The notes beneath the pieces are model-generated. The model saw only the letters and a list, made by a program, of their open reading frames with translations, ran no database searches and had not been told where the DNA came from. A program made the translations under genes and the position numbers. A DNA stretch of 64,000 nt. Origin: Megascapheus bottae (lineage: Eukaryota > Chordata > Mammalia > Rodentia > Geomyidae). Position 1 is the stretch's first letter. Each line of letters opens with the position of its first letter. The stretch covers positions 1,192,861 to 1,256,860 of the forward strand of contig JANJXV010000189.1 in the NCBI GenBank assembly GCA_024803745.1, given 5' to 3'. Below, one piece after another: positions 31,929-43,400 of this stretch.

Positions 31929-32127
31929 TTCTTTTTTTTTTTGCCAGTCCTGGGCTTGAGCTCAGGGCCTGAGCACTGTCCTTGGACTTTCTCAAGGCTA
32001 GAGCTCTACTACTTGAGCCTCAGCACCACTTCCAGCTTTTTTCTATGTATGTGGTACCGAGGAATCGAACCCGGGTCTTCATGCATGATAGGCAAGCACT
32101 TTAACCACTAGGCCAAACTCCCAGCCC
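31929..32127 (-). repeat. Dimeric ID-type SINE
   Basis: Minus strand; T run at 31930; ends with GGCCAAACTCCCAGCCCC. Flanked by CCTGAATTTAT copies (31917 and 32128), a target-site duplication. Confidence 0.9.
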
Positions 32128-32129
32128 CC

Positions 32130-32768
32130 TGAATTTATTTCTTAACACCAAGAAATAAAACTACTATGCAAACACACAGTGCATGATAGTATTTTATGAA
32201 AATATAGTCATAATAGTACATATAATTTTATTGCGCTTATATATAGATAATCTCATAAGCTCAAGAAAATAACTTCTATCTTCTATATGTGGAATCATAC
32301 AAACTCACATAAAATTGCATAGCTTCATTTTGTAAGTCACCAAATTAATCATAGACCTGTTGTTTCTTAACAATGTTCCTTATCTTTATTCTGAAAAACA
32401 CAGTCATAAATTATGAAAAGCATAGAAACAACTATCTAGCAAGTCCTAAGTACACAAATAATCCCCCAGCATGTCCCCCCAATAACTAACTTTCAAATTC
32501 ATACTTCCTTAACATAGCATATAGGCACAACACATGTTCTTCTATATTCACCTTGACACTCACACAAACCCAAAATTGATAAGGGGAAAACCCAAATTAT
32601 AAGCACAACCCCAATTGCCAATTGCAAATACCCTTTATCCTCACATTGCAAACACAGTCACAAATCCTCTAAACCCAATATCTGCACAGATATCAACCAC
32701 TCACACAGGCAAATGCACATATTATTATTATTCAAAAAATATAAAATGAAAATGAACTTAAAAAAATT
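32130..32768. other. AT- and CA-rich spacer
   Basis: No gene or clear repeat family seen. Confidence 0.4.
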
Positions 32769-32769
32769 T

Positions 32770-32959
32770 TTTTCCAGTCCTGGGCTTGAGCTCAGGGCCT
32801 GATCACTGTCCTTGGACTTTCTCAAGGCCAGAGCTCTAACCATTTGAGCCTCAGCACCACTTCTGGCTTTTCTCTATGTATATGGTACTAGGGAATTGAA
32901 CCTGGGTTTTTATGCATGCTAGACAAGCACTCTACCACTAGGCTAAACTCCCGGCCCCC
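32770..32959 (-). repeat. Dimeric ID-type SINE
   Basis: Minus strand, T run at 32767, GGGAATTGAACCTGGGTTTT on the plus strand as the complemented B box. Confidence 0.88.
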
Positions 32960-33170
32960 CAAATTTTAAGTACACACTTATATAATTTCTCAGCTCATGT
33001 GCCAAAACATAGACAGCAAATCAACCATACCCTTTTATTATTACAATCTTCATTGGCCAAGCACAATATACATCATATATTTTTTAATTTTTAATTTTTA
33101 AATTTTTATTGTAAAGGTGATGTATAGAGGGGTTACAGTTCCATCGATGAGGTCATGAGTTATGTCATGT

Positions 33171-33173
<3 letters not shown>

Positions 33174-33214
<41 letters not shown>
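33174..33214. repeat. (GT)n microsatellite
   Basis: About 20 uninterrupted units, directly before a SINE. Confidence 0.97.
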
Positions 33215-33216
<2 letters not shown>

Positions 33217-33229
33217 TTTTGTTGTTGTT

Positions 33230-33405
33230 GTTGCCAATCCTGGGGCCTGGATCTGAGCATTGTCCCTGAACTTCTTTTACTAGCTCTCTACCACTTGAAC
33301 CACAGCACCACTCCCATCTTTTCTGTTTATATGGTACTGAAGATTCAAACCCAGAGCTTCAGGTTTGCTAGGCAAGCACTCCACCACTAAGCCACATTCC
33401 CAGCC
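33230..33405 (-). repeat. Dimeric ID-type SINE (diverged)
   Basis: GCCAATCCTGGGGCC on the plus strand, CACTCCACCACTAAGCCACATTCCC at the far end. Confidence 0.75.
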
Positions 33406-33409
33406 TGAG

Positions 33410-34135
33410 TTACATTGTATTTTGTTGTCACAACCACCCCTTGCATTTAAAAATCATTTTACTGGAACTAAGGTGTTGTACAGAGGGACTACCACTTCGT
33501 AAGCCAAGTAATGAGTATATTTCATCCCCGTTTCTCCTTCCCCTTCCTTTTAACATAGGTCATTTTCCACTGAGTGCACACTGTACCCCCACAGGGGAAC
33601 AATGAGGGCAGCCCACGAACCCCCGAGACACACAGCCAGACGCCAGACTCCGCAGGGCACGAAGCCCACGGTCACAGGAAAGCACTGCTGCAGTGCAGGG
33701 GCTCTTAGCAGAGTCCCTTGTCTGAATTGACATTACCTTTTTTTGAGGGGGGAGATAACTGATTCTGGATGCCGTGGCACTCACCACCGACCGTTGGAAC
33801 GACATTGGCCATGCTCATACCTGCACATGTCCCCCAGCAGGTCAGCAGCCCAACACCTGGAACAGTTTGAACCCCCATTAGTGCATAGCATGCCTCTGCT
33901 GTGCACACGTGCTGGCTGCCCAGCTTGGGGCTTGAGCTCACCTTCCAGACCACGCCCCTCAGAGACCCTCAGTGGTCATCCTTCTTAAAACCAGCCTGTC
34001 ATCAGACGTCCATCACTCACATGTCCAGAGTTACCAGCTGCCACCCTCACACCTAGACAACACCCAGCCACTCTGAACAATCTGTCCCAAGGCAAAGTCT
34101 TATACTCCTCTAGGTGCTTTGATTGCTTGCTTTAT
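33410..34135. other. Unannotated spacer, GC-richer in the middle
   Basis: No exon supported. The segment 33960-34050 (CTTAAAACCAGCCTGTCATC, GAGTTACCAGCTGCCACCC) resembles 26385-26465, suggesting an old shared repeat or duplication. Confidence 0.4.
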
Positions 34136-34139
34136 TCTT

Positions 34140-34385
34140 TTTATGTTGCAGGTCTGGAAACTTGAACTCAGTGCCTGGGTGCTGTCCCTGAGGGTTTTGT
34201 TTGTTTGTTTGTTTGTTTGCTTTTTGTGCTCCACGCTAGCACTTTACCACTTCAGCCACTTCAGACTGCTTCAGTACTTAACTAGAGATAACAGTCTCAC
34301 AAACTCTCTTGCCCCTGCTGGGCAGATCTCAGTCTGCGGAGCAGAAAGGTTTATAGGCATGAGCTAATGGTGCCCAGCTTCATTT
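34140..34385 (-). repeat. B1-ID composite SINE (old)
   Basis: Minus strand. The plus strand shows AACTTGAACTCAGTGCCTGG, TAGCACTTTACCACTTCAGCC and GGCATGAGCTAATGGTGCCCAGC, with an internal (GTTT)n at 34197. Confidence 0.7.
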
Positions 34386-34789
34386 GTTTCATTCTTGTTT
34401 GCACCTTAAAAAAAAAAAAAGTGAAAATCTGAAAATTTCATTAAAAATATGTTGGCCTATGGAAAAGGCTGCAAGGACCCAGAGCAGAGCAGTGTGCACA
34501 GAAGCAGGATAGAGATGCCTGTTTGTTTGTCCACAGAAAAGAAAACAGCCTATAAAAGCCGCAGGTGCCCAAAGATTTGCAAATCTTTGGAATTCCTGGA
34601 AGCCAGCTGAAGACTCGCCCCAGAGAAACACTGGGAAGGGTGCCAGAAGACAGATGCCTTGCTAGTGAGGAGGCTGCCAAGCCTGCTTCTGTAGAAGCTG
34701 AGGCCCAGGGAAGGGAAACATTTCATCGACACCTGGGCCAGGGGAAGCTATCGTGCTCTGTCTCTCTGTCTCTGTCTGTCTCTCTAACA

Positions 34790-34807
34790 CACACACACAC
34801 ACACACA
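34790..34807. repeat. Short (CA)n with preceding CT-rich tract
   Basis: A TCTCTGTCT tract at 34757-34787 leads into nine CA units. Confidence 0.85.
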
Positions 34808-34934
34808 AGATTAAAATGTTTCTTTTGTCTTCATTTATTCCTTCTCTTTATTGATACAGGTTCTGACCTATATTATTCTGTTATCATTGAAGAATTTCTT
34901 TGCTCATTTCTTCCAACAGAAATCTACTGGTAGG

Positions 34935-35124
34935 CGAGGAGTTTGGCCTAGTGGTAGAGTGCTTGCCTAGCATGCATGAAGACCCGGTTCGATTCCTCAG
35001 TACCACATACATAGGGGAAAAAAAGCCGGAAATAGTGCTGTAGCTCAAGTGGTAGAGCTCTAGCCTTGAGAAAAGTCCAAGGATAGTGCTCAGGTCCTGA
35101 GCTTAAGCCCAGGACTGGAAAAAA

Positions 35125-35130
<6 letters not shown>
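34935..35130 (+). repeat. Dimeric ID-type SINE with GAAA tail
   Basis: GTTTGGCCTAGTGGTAGAG start. Its A tail has expanded into GAAA repeats. Flanked by GAAATCTACTGG (34920) and GAAATCTATTGG (35174), a near-perfect target-site duplication. Confidence 0.92.
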
Positions 35131-35168
<38 letters not shown>

Positions 35169-35176
35169 AAAAAGAA
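35118..35176. repeat. (GAAA)n microsatellite grown from a SINE tail
   Basis: About 12 tetranucleotide units between the SINE body and its right target-site copy. Confidence 0.95.
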
Positions 35177-35368
35177 ATCTATTGGTGACAGATTATCTCA
35201 AGCTTTATTTATCTGGAAAGTCTTTTTTGTGTGTGTGCTAGCAGTGGGGCTTGGAGTCAGGGCCTGGTCACTTTCCATGAATTATTGTAAAAGCTTTGAT
35301 AGCATATGCTTAAGTTCTTGATATGGCATCCGAGAGGTTTTTTTTTCTTCTTTTCTTTTCTTTTTTTT

Positions 35369-35590
35369 TTTCCAGTCCTGGAGCTTGAATTCTGAGCCTG
35401 GGTGCAGTCCCTGAGCCTCTTTACGCTCAAGGCTAGCACTTTACCACTTGAGCCACAGAGCCACTTCTAGCTTTTTCTGAGTACTTTGGAGATAAGAGTC
35501 TCATGGGCTTTCTTGCCTGGCTTTGAACCATGATCCTCAGATTTCAGCCTCGTAGATAGCTGGGATCACAGGTGTGAGCACTGTAGAGAG
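35369..35590 (-). repeat. B1-ID composite SINE
   Basis: Minus strand. Plus strand has CCAGTCCTGGAGCTTGAATTC, TAGCACTTTACCACTTGAGCC and GGGATCACAGGTGTGAGC. Confidence 0.85.
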
Positions 35591-36083
35591 CCCTTCTGTC
35601 TATTTTTTATTCATATAGTAGCCTCATATCTAAAAGGCCCTATCTACAGGCCAGAACTCTGCCCTCATGGCCTGAGCCCAGCGCCTCAGCTCCAACCAAT
35701 CCTTTCAGGCACTTCCTTCCTCAGGCCTGCGGGACATTGGCTCTTTCTCCTTAAAATTCCAGGAATCTGCTTCTCTGCCTGTTAGAGGCCCCTGAAATCC
35801 AGGGGCACAGCCTGCCATGCACTTGGCCTTCCCTAGGACCAAGCCGATCTCCAGGGGAAGATGGACCCCACTCTCTTTCAAATGCCCCAAGTCCTCAACA
35901 TCCCCTTGATATGCTTCTCCTACCCCTCCTTCTCCAGGAACCCATGCTTGAGTCTTTCTATGAGCCACCACTACCTCTCTTGGGAAGGAAGATTACTATA
36001 GTTGACCCCAAGGGAAGGATGAATACTGAGGGGGAGAAAGAGCCCACGAGCAGATACTGCAGCAGAGCAACAAAGTGGTAGGT

Positions 36084-36089
36084 TTTATT
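36084..36089 (-). terminator. Poly(A) signal of the protease gene
   Basis: AATAAA on the minus strand, about 130 bases downstream of the stop codon of the serine protease gene. Confidence 0.7.
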
Positions 36090-36216
36090 TGGCTTGATTT
36101 TTTTTTTCCAGGCTTGGTTCCGGGTGTGACATCTGAAAGACACAGAAGATGAGGAAAAGGATCCATTTAGATTGATGATGGGCTGGAGGGAGGGAGACTG
36201 AACTTTGGACCAAGGG

Positions 36217-36537
36217 TCACCACAAGGCCTGCTGTGGGACAGTGAAGATAAAAGGCAGCAGGAGCCAGGTCTGTGCAGACATGCGAGTGCTGTAGGACTG
36301 AGCTGAGCCAGAAGATTTCATATGTACTGAAGGGGAAAAATATGTGTGAGGAGGTGTGGTCGTGGAGTTCAGGAGAGGAGTTTTCCTCTTGACCTCACTG
36401 ATCCACTCAACGAAGTAGGCAACCCTGGTGAAGACACTGGGGTGGACAGGATGCTGGCATTCCAGGCCCCAGCTGGCCAGTCCAACCAGAACCCAGACAT
36501 GGGAGTGGAAGCAGACAAGGGGTCCTCCAGAATCACC
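36217..36537 (-). CDS. PRSS47-like exon 5: catalytic Ser and hydrophobic tail
   Basis: Acceptor CTCTCATCAG, then GDSGGPLVC with the catalytic Ser, [24 protein letters not shown], a Ser/Thr/Pro-rich stretch and a hydrophobic end [17 protein letters not shown] before the stop. Confidence 0.9.
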   Translation of the reverse strand, partial: GDSGGPLVCFHSHVWVLVGLASWGLECQHPVHPSVFTRVAYFVEWISEVKRKTPLLNSTTTPPHTYFSPSVHMKSSGSAQSYSTRMSAQTWLLLPFIFTVPQQALW

Positions 36538-39500
36538 CTGATGAGAGAGAGAACGGTTAGTGTGGAGTCTGAGTCCAGACAGGTACAAGACTGCTGTCTG
36601 TGCTGCTCCTGCTTGAGTCAGAACTCCAGAAATCCCCACTTGTGGGGACCCTAGAGCCCCAGGGGAGCTCTGACTAGGTGCTAGAAGTATGAGTGAATGA
36701 TGTCTATGTAGAAAGCCTCCCATTTTTCCTGTTAAATATCCTGGATTTAAATAACACCTTGTTATATGCTTACAGAAGAAGTGTATACACATTAAAGAAA
36801 CCCCAGGTCTGGCCAAAAAAAATTAAAAATTAAATAAAATCAAATAGACATTCCAAGCATCACAGCAAGAGGATGGATTGATTCTATGAATGAGAAGAAT
36901 CAGGTTACACGGGAGAGATTACATACTCTGAAGAAAGAGAAGAAGGGCATTGGGGGGTCACAAACAGGTGGTGGAACAGAGAAAAGAATGGAAAAACCGG
37001 CAAAAGTAAAACGTAGCAAATATTTCCATTCTGGTTTCCCAGAATGAGTAAGGAAGACTGAAGACACCATTACAAGGTAAATCAGATGATCCTATTCACA
37101 AACTGAAAATCCACCTACAAGATAATCCTGTAACTCCCATATACTCAATGCAGGGATCGGGTAAGAATTACTACCTCCGTGTAAAGGGATAGCTTTAGTG
37201 AAGAAATGTTCTGTCACGTTCCCTGTCTTGGAGGGTGAGAGCCAGGTGCCACCTGAGAGACTGAGATACTCTGGAGCCTGACAACAAGGAACACTGGTAG
37301 CTCAGGGAGTCTTGAGTCACTTCCATGTCGGTGACTCAAGAAGAGGGACGGCAGATATGGTTCCACAGATGAGTTCAAGCAGTGAAGAGCTCTGGCCAGG
37401 AAGGGCCCTGTGAGCACAGGCTTTCTTCTGTAGGGTGAGGATGGAGTTCTAGACTTCTATTCACAGTAATCAGATAACAACAAAGAACTTAGTCTATAGC
37501 CAGCTTAGTATTTAGTATCTAGGGGCCTGTCTCCCAGCCAGAAGTATTGACTGCTAGACTTAAGCCCAAATCCTCTCAACCACAGCCTCTCTACCTCAAC
37601 CCACCCACAAGAGGAAGGTGAATTGCTTAGGCTGGGTCTGAAAAATGCTGAATCTTGTACCTAGCTACTGCATCCCAGCAAGTATCAATTGTTGGGCAGG
37701 ACTGAAGATCCTAAGTTCATATCATCTCATGAAACTTCCATAGCTCCTGCCTTTCCACAGACAGGTCAACTTCTGGATAGCAACTGTAAGCTTGAGATCA
37801 GTAGCCAGATAAACTACCTCTAGAACAATGAGAATGAAGAAACAGAATCATACTCTAGAAGAACCTCACGAATGAAACAGTCAGATATGAGTACCATCTG
37901 TACATCCTACGTACAAAAAAATTCAGAATCATTTAAAGTTCCAATATGAAGATAATTGTTACTCTTGGACACTTGAGACAAGAAAAAGACAAGCGAAAGC
38001 AGGCAATGTGTCCATATGGGAAAGTTCAATCAACTGTACACCTGTAACTTTTTACATGTTCTTCTTTATTGCGATGTTTAGAATACACACCAAAAGGGAT
38101 GTGGTAGGAGAGTTCTCCCAATGGCTAAAGAAGGGGCTAGTCTGGCAGGGGGATACTACTGTGGAATGGAACCCAGGGAAAACAGAGAATGAATGGACAC
38201 AAGAAGCCCATGCATGTCCACAAAGAAAGCAAAGGTGAACCTAGGTCCCCTGGGCAAACTGAAGCCCAGAGAATAGGCACAAGAAAAGCAGGTACCAGTT
38301 TTACTCACTTGGCAGATGGCCCTTCCGGTTGAGATGGACCCTGCACACAGCATCTCTTCGTGCACATAGCCTTTGACTTTGCCAGGTATTTGTCCATATA
38401 AGGTATTACAGATGTTACTCTCAACCAGGTCCACCTTACCCTCCTGGAGTGAGAAGGGTGGCAACAGTTTCACTGTGAAAATAAGCAGGTAGTCAGCGAA
38501 ATGTCCCCATGGCTTAGGCCAAGGAAGCCCAGGCTACTCCGAGCCCACTCTCACTATGATATCTACTGCTACCCCTAAACATGAAGGTTTCTCAGATTAG
38601 CTGAGCTTTATCATTTGCTTCAGTCCTCCATCCATTCCTAAAAGTTCCTCTCCATTTCTCAAACCTTTCCACATTTCATCAGACTCACCGCAACAGGCTA
38701 TATTCTACTATTACTTCATGACCCACTCAATGGCATTCAGCAAACATTCATTGACCCACCATTAGATGGTTATTCCCCCTTTGTTCCATCCACCCACCCA
38801 TTTTCTCATACTCATCCTTCTATCCAGTCACTCTTTCACCAATATCTCCATTTTACTCCCTTTCCATCTACTGTGGCAACACATCCAACCACTTACACCT
38901 TCCATTCACCTCCACACACACCCTCCTCCTCTCCCTCTCCTAACACAACCACCCACATCATCTATCTTTCCATATACCTCTCTCCTTCCTACTTTGCAGC
39001 CATCCTTTCAATAATCCACCCACATTTCCATCTATGCATCTACCTTATCTATCACTCATCCATCCCTTTTCCCTTCCATCTTCTTAAAGCCCTCTTAAAT
39101 CTCCCTATGATCTATCCATTCACCAAATCACTCTGCTATTCATTTACCCAGGTACTAGGTATCTTTCAGGCATCATCAATATAAGGAAGCATATTTGATT
39201 GGGGAAACAGAGGAGTAAAATAAATAAATAAATGGATTTAATAAGTAACATGAAGGAAATAAAATAGAGACCTGGTAGATAGTAGAGGTTGCCTATTTTA
39301 CTTTACATGACTAAGTAAAACTCTCAGAGGAGAATATGAGTTCTGCATGTCAAGATGGAAGTAGTCATACAAAGATTAGAAAGACCAGGTGAAGTGTGGG
39401 AGGGAATGGCCTGGGTATATTCAAGCATCAGTGAGGTGGCTGGTGTAACTTGAATGGGGTATGTGAAGGATTCAGGAAATGAGGCAGATAGGGAGTATGG

Positions 39501-40418
39501 TACCCACATCATGTAAGACCTTATAGGCAAGGTGGGAGTTTGAATTTTATGACAAGCACATGTAAGAAGGAATTAGAATATACTACACATAGAAATGATG
39601 TTGTTTGTACTGCATAGTAATACTGTCATATGTGCCAATATACTATGCCCTGGGGCACAGATTACTATGTTAAAACAAGACATGAGGGCTGGGAGTTTGG
39701 CCTAGTGGTAGAGCGCTTGCATAGCATGCGTGAAGCCCTGGGTTCCGTTCCTGGGTACCACATACACAGAAAAAGCTAGAAGTGGTACTGTGACTCAAGT
39801 AGTAGAACATTAGCCTTGAGCAAAAAAAAAGCTCAAGGATAGGGCCACAAGTTTGGCCTAGTGGTAGAGTGCTTGCCTAGCATGCACAAAGACCCAGGAT
39901 CAATTCCTTGGTACCATATACATAGAAAAAGCCGGAAGTGGTACCGTGACTCAAGTGGTAGAGTGCTAGCTTTGAAGAAAGCCCAAGGACAGTGCTCAAT
40001 CCCTGAGTTCAAGCTCCAGGACTGGCAAAAAAAATAATAAAAGACATGAAGGAAGATGTAGAATGCATGCAGCTCAGTCCACAGTAACCAAGATTTTTAT
40101 CTCCCCTTTTTGCTCAATTAAATGAATGGATAATTTATTTTTTAAAAGAAGACATGACCTTGGAAGTGGCGCTGCAGCTTAAGTGGTAGAGCAATAGCCT
40201 TAAGGTGAAGAGTTTAGGGACAGCGCCCAGGTCCGGACTTCAAGTCCCATGACTGACAAATCAAAAAATACATGACCTCTCCCTTCAAGGATGAAGCACT
40301 GCTTCATGTAGGTGCATGTTTAACATTAGCTGATATATGAATAGAAAGTGTTCCTGACATTTAATGGATAAGGACTAGGAATGCTAGCAATCCGGAATCA
40401 ATAAAGACATATTCTCAT

Positions 40419-40465
<47 letters not shown>

Positions 40466-43400
40466 ATCCCTTTTAAGAAACAACATGCCAAACTACAATC
40501 TTATAATTATAAACCCATCTTCTGTCTCCATTATGTCATAAGTATGTTCTCCAAATCATAAACAATCCTTTCTTTAAAATAAGTATGCCTGGGTAGAAGT
40601 CTTTGCCTAAATTTCTTAACTTTCAAAACTCTAGAAAACAAAAATTAAGGCCAGGTGCCAATGGCTCATGCCTGAAAACCTAATTACTCAGGAGATCTGA
40701 GGATCATAGTTAGAAGCCAGGCCAAGAAAGAAAGTCTACTGTTAATTAAATATCAAAAATCCATAAGTGAATCTGTGGCTCAAGTGGCAGAATACTAGCC
40801 TTGAACAAGAAAAAATATACTTGGGGAGAGAGTTAAGGTTCTGAGTTTCAAGTACTAGACTGGCACAAAAACAAAAACAAGGTTTTCTCCATTATTTGGT
40901 TTCACCTGACAAGACAGAATAGTCTTTCATAAAACTAAAAGAGCCTTAAAGCAAATCATGTTAAGTGAGGTAAGTCAAGCCCAGAAAGACAAATGGTGCA
41001 TATATTCTCCCCTGTGTGGAAGCTAGATCTAAAATACACCGTGACATGGTAAGTTATATAGGACTCTAGGCATTCACACTCAGTTAAGACCAAAAGAGGA
41101 CACTCTTGGGAGTGGAACACAAAGGCACAATAGCATGTGCATCTGCTCATATAAACTAATAGTTAGCAAAATGAATTCCAGGAAATGGAAACAAGAGGTA
41201 TTTTTTCTTTGTTACTATTTTTGTCTCCTTTTCTTTCTGTCTTGTTTATCCATCTTTGCGAGGATTAGGGAGAGGGCACAAAAATGGAGGGACCAAGAAT
41301 AAACAAATGCAGCAGTGGAACTCACTCCACACCGTTGAACATGAACTATGCAACTTGTGGGTGGGAAGGAAGGGAAAAACTGGGAGAGTTCAAAGGGCTG
41401 ACATTGTCCAAAAAAATTGCCTATGTAACCATAACCCCTGTGTACATCAGCTTTATAATCACAATTTAAAAGAGCCAGGCCTGGCCCAGTCCTCATCTTA
41501 TAAGACATGGAAATGGCTGTGGAGCCAGCCTGGACTTCTTCCTGATTGTGCTACTTCTCCCTTCTTTCTCACATGCTTCTTCTCCTCTGTCTCCTTGCCC
41601 TCCTCTTCCTATCCCTCCCATCTCTCCCCTGCTCCTTACTGTCCTCAGAGATCATGCCCCAGCCAGTTATCCAACAGGATGTATGACCAGGCAGCTGTAA
41701 GTCTATGGGTGGGAGGCAGACCGGAACAACGGAAGATGTGAACTTCACAGGTTGTTGTAGCTGCAGCATGGCAATATCACTCCCGAAGGGATGAAGCTTC
41801 TCAACTTCTGGGTGGATGACAATCCGGCTCACCAGTATATTTTGGGTGTGCTGGGTTTGCTGATACAGGTGAGTGTTTCCCAACATAATCTGATAGTTCT
41901 CTGGGTCGTGAGATTTGCTGGAAGAGACAAGACAGGACCCATTATCACCATGAGCTGAGTGTGGGACCAGCCTTGTGCTTCCCACAGCTCTTTCCAGGCC
42001 TCCAATTTTATAGAAGTGATCAAAAGAAAAAAAAATCACTTGAGCCAGGTGCTGATGGTTCATCTGTAATCCTGACTACTCAGGAGGCTGAGATCTGAGG
42101 ATTGTGGTTTGAAGCCAGCTTGGGCAAGAAAGGCTTCGAGACTCTTATCTGTGGCTCAAGTAGTAGAATGCTAGCCTTGAGAAAAAGATGCTCCTGGACA
42201 GTGCCCAGGCCTTGAGTTCAAGTCTCAGAACTGGCCAAAATAAGAAAACAACTGCAACAACAACCAAATGTCACTTGGCTACTTAGAATGTGATTCACTG
42301 GAAAACGGGGATGGTGAAGAGACACCTAGGTCTGCAAGTAGCCTGGACACGTTCTATGGATGGTCACAGAGCACATCTGTGTTGTGGGAGACGGACATAC
42401 AGGACAGAAGCCTTTGTGATAGAGTTGATGGTGAAGGAGGAGGAGGAGCTGGGCATGAAAAGAAGCACTGGGTACAGAGGAGTAACCCATGTAGAGGAGG
42501 AACTGTGAGTAAAGGAAAGACCAATGTGTGTTTAGTGGCGGCAGACAACCCGGGGCAAAACCCTCTCTTTACTACCTTGGCATCTTCTGACCTTGCCAGA
42601 CCCTCCTTAAAGGTCCCAGGGAAGAACTCACTTGAGAAAGCAGTGGGCTGCAGAAACCAGCCACTGGGCATCGATGAGGACTGCTCCACAGAAGTGCTGG
42701 CTCCGGAAGAGCAGGCTGGCTTGCCATGGCCACTGGCCAGCCATTGCACTCTGGCCTCCAAACACCTTTCCCATCACCTTGGGCTTCCCACAAACTGTGA
42801 AGACATTCCAACCATCTGTTAGAGACACACTATTCTGTGTCCCAGAATATCACCCGAACAAGTCTTTCCACACCATTTCAAGTTTGGTAGATCAAAGCCA
42901 AAGTACAAGTGACCTGGCCTAAATGGCCTACTGCCAGGGATGGAGTGACCAAAAACATTGGCAAGCTATATGGAAATAAGATCACAAGGGCTATGAAAGA
43001 GTAGCCCATTCTTAAGTGGGCCTGCCAAGGGCAGGTGTACTTGGGAGGGATGCCTTGTGACATTTTCTCATGTAACACATTTTTAGGTCTACCTTTCAGA
43101 TCAAAGAAATGATGTTCTCACAGGCTGCTATTGTCACTTGCTCAAGGTGTGGCCCCTAATGGCTGTGGCCATTTCATTTCATCCCAATATCCAGGGAGAA
43201 AGAATGACAAACAAGACTCAGTGTAATTTGAGGCAAGTCTCTCCTGCTACCTTTCTCACCACCCCCTTCTCTCTCCCTTCCTCTTGCTCTTTCCTTTTCT
43301 GCTCCCCCTCTCCTTCCTTGTCTCTCCCCGCTCAGGGTTTGAATTTAAGGCCTCAAGATACTCCATTTCTAAAAGAAAGGGTGGACAATTTGGGTTCTAA

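Noticed and set aside
33560..33953. Two overlapping minus-strand frames of about 80 codons with Cys-rich content
   Set aside because: No family recognised, overlapping different frames, and no splice or start context.
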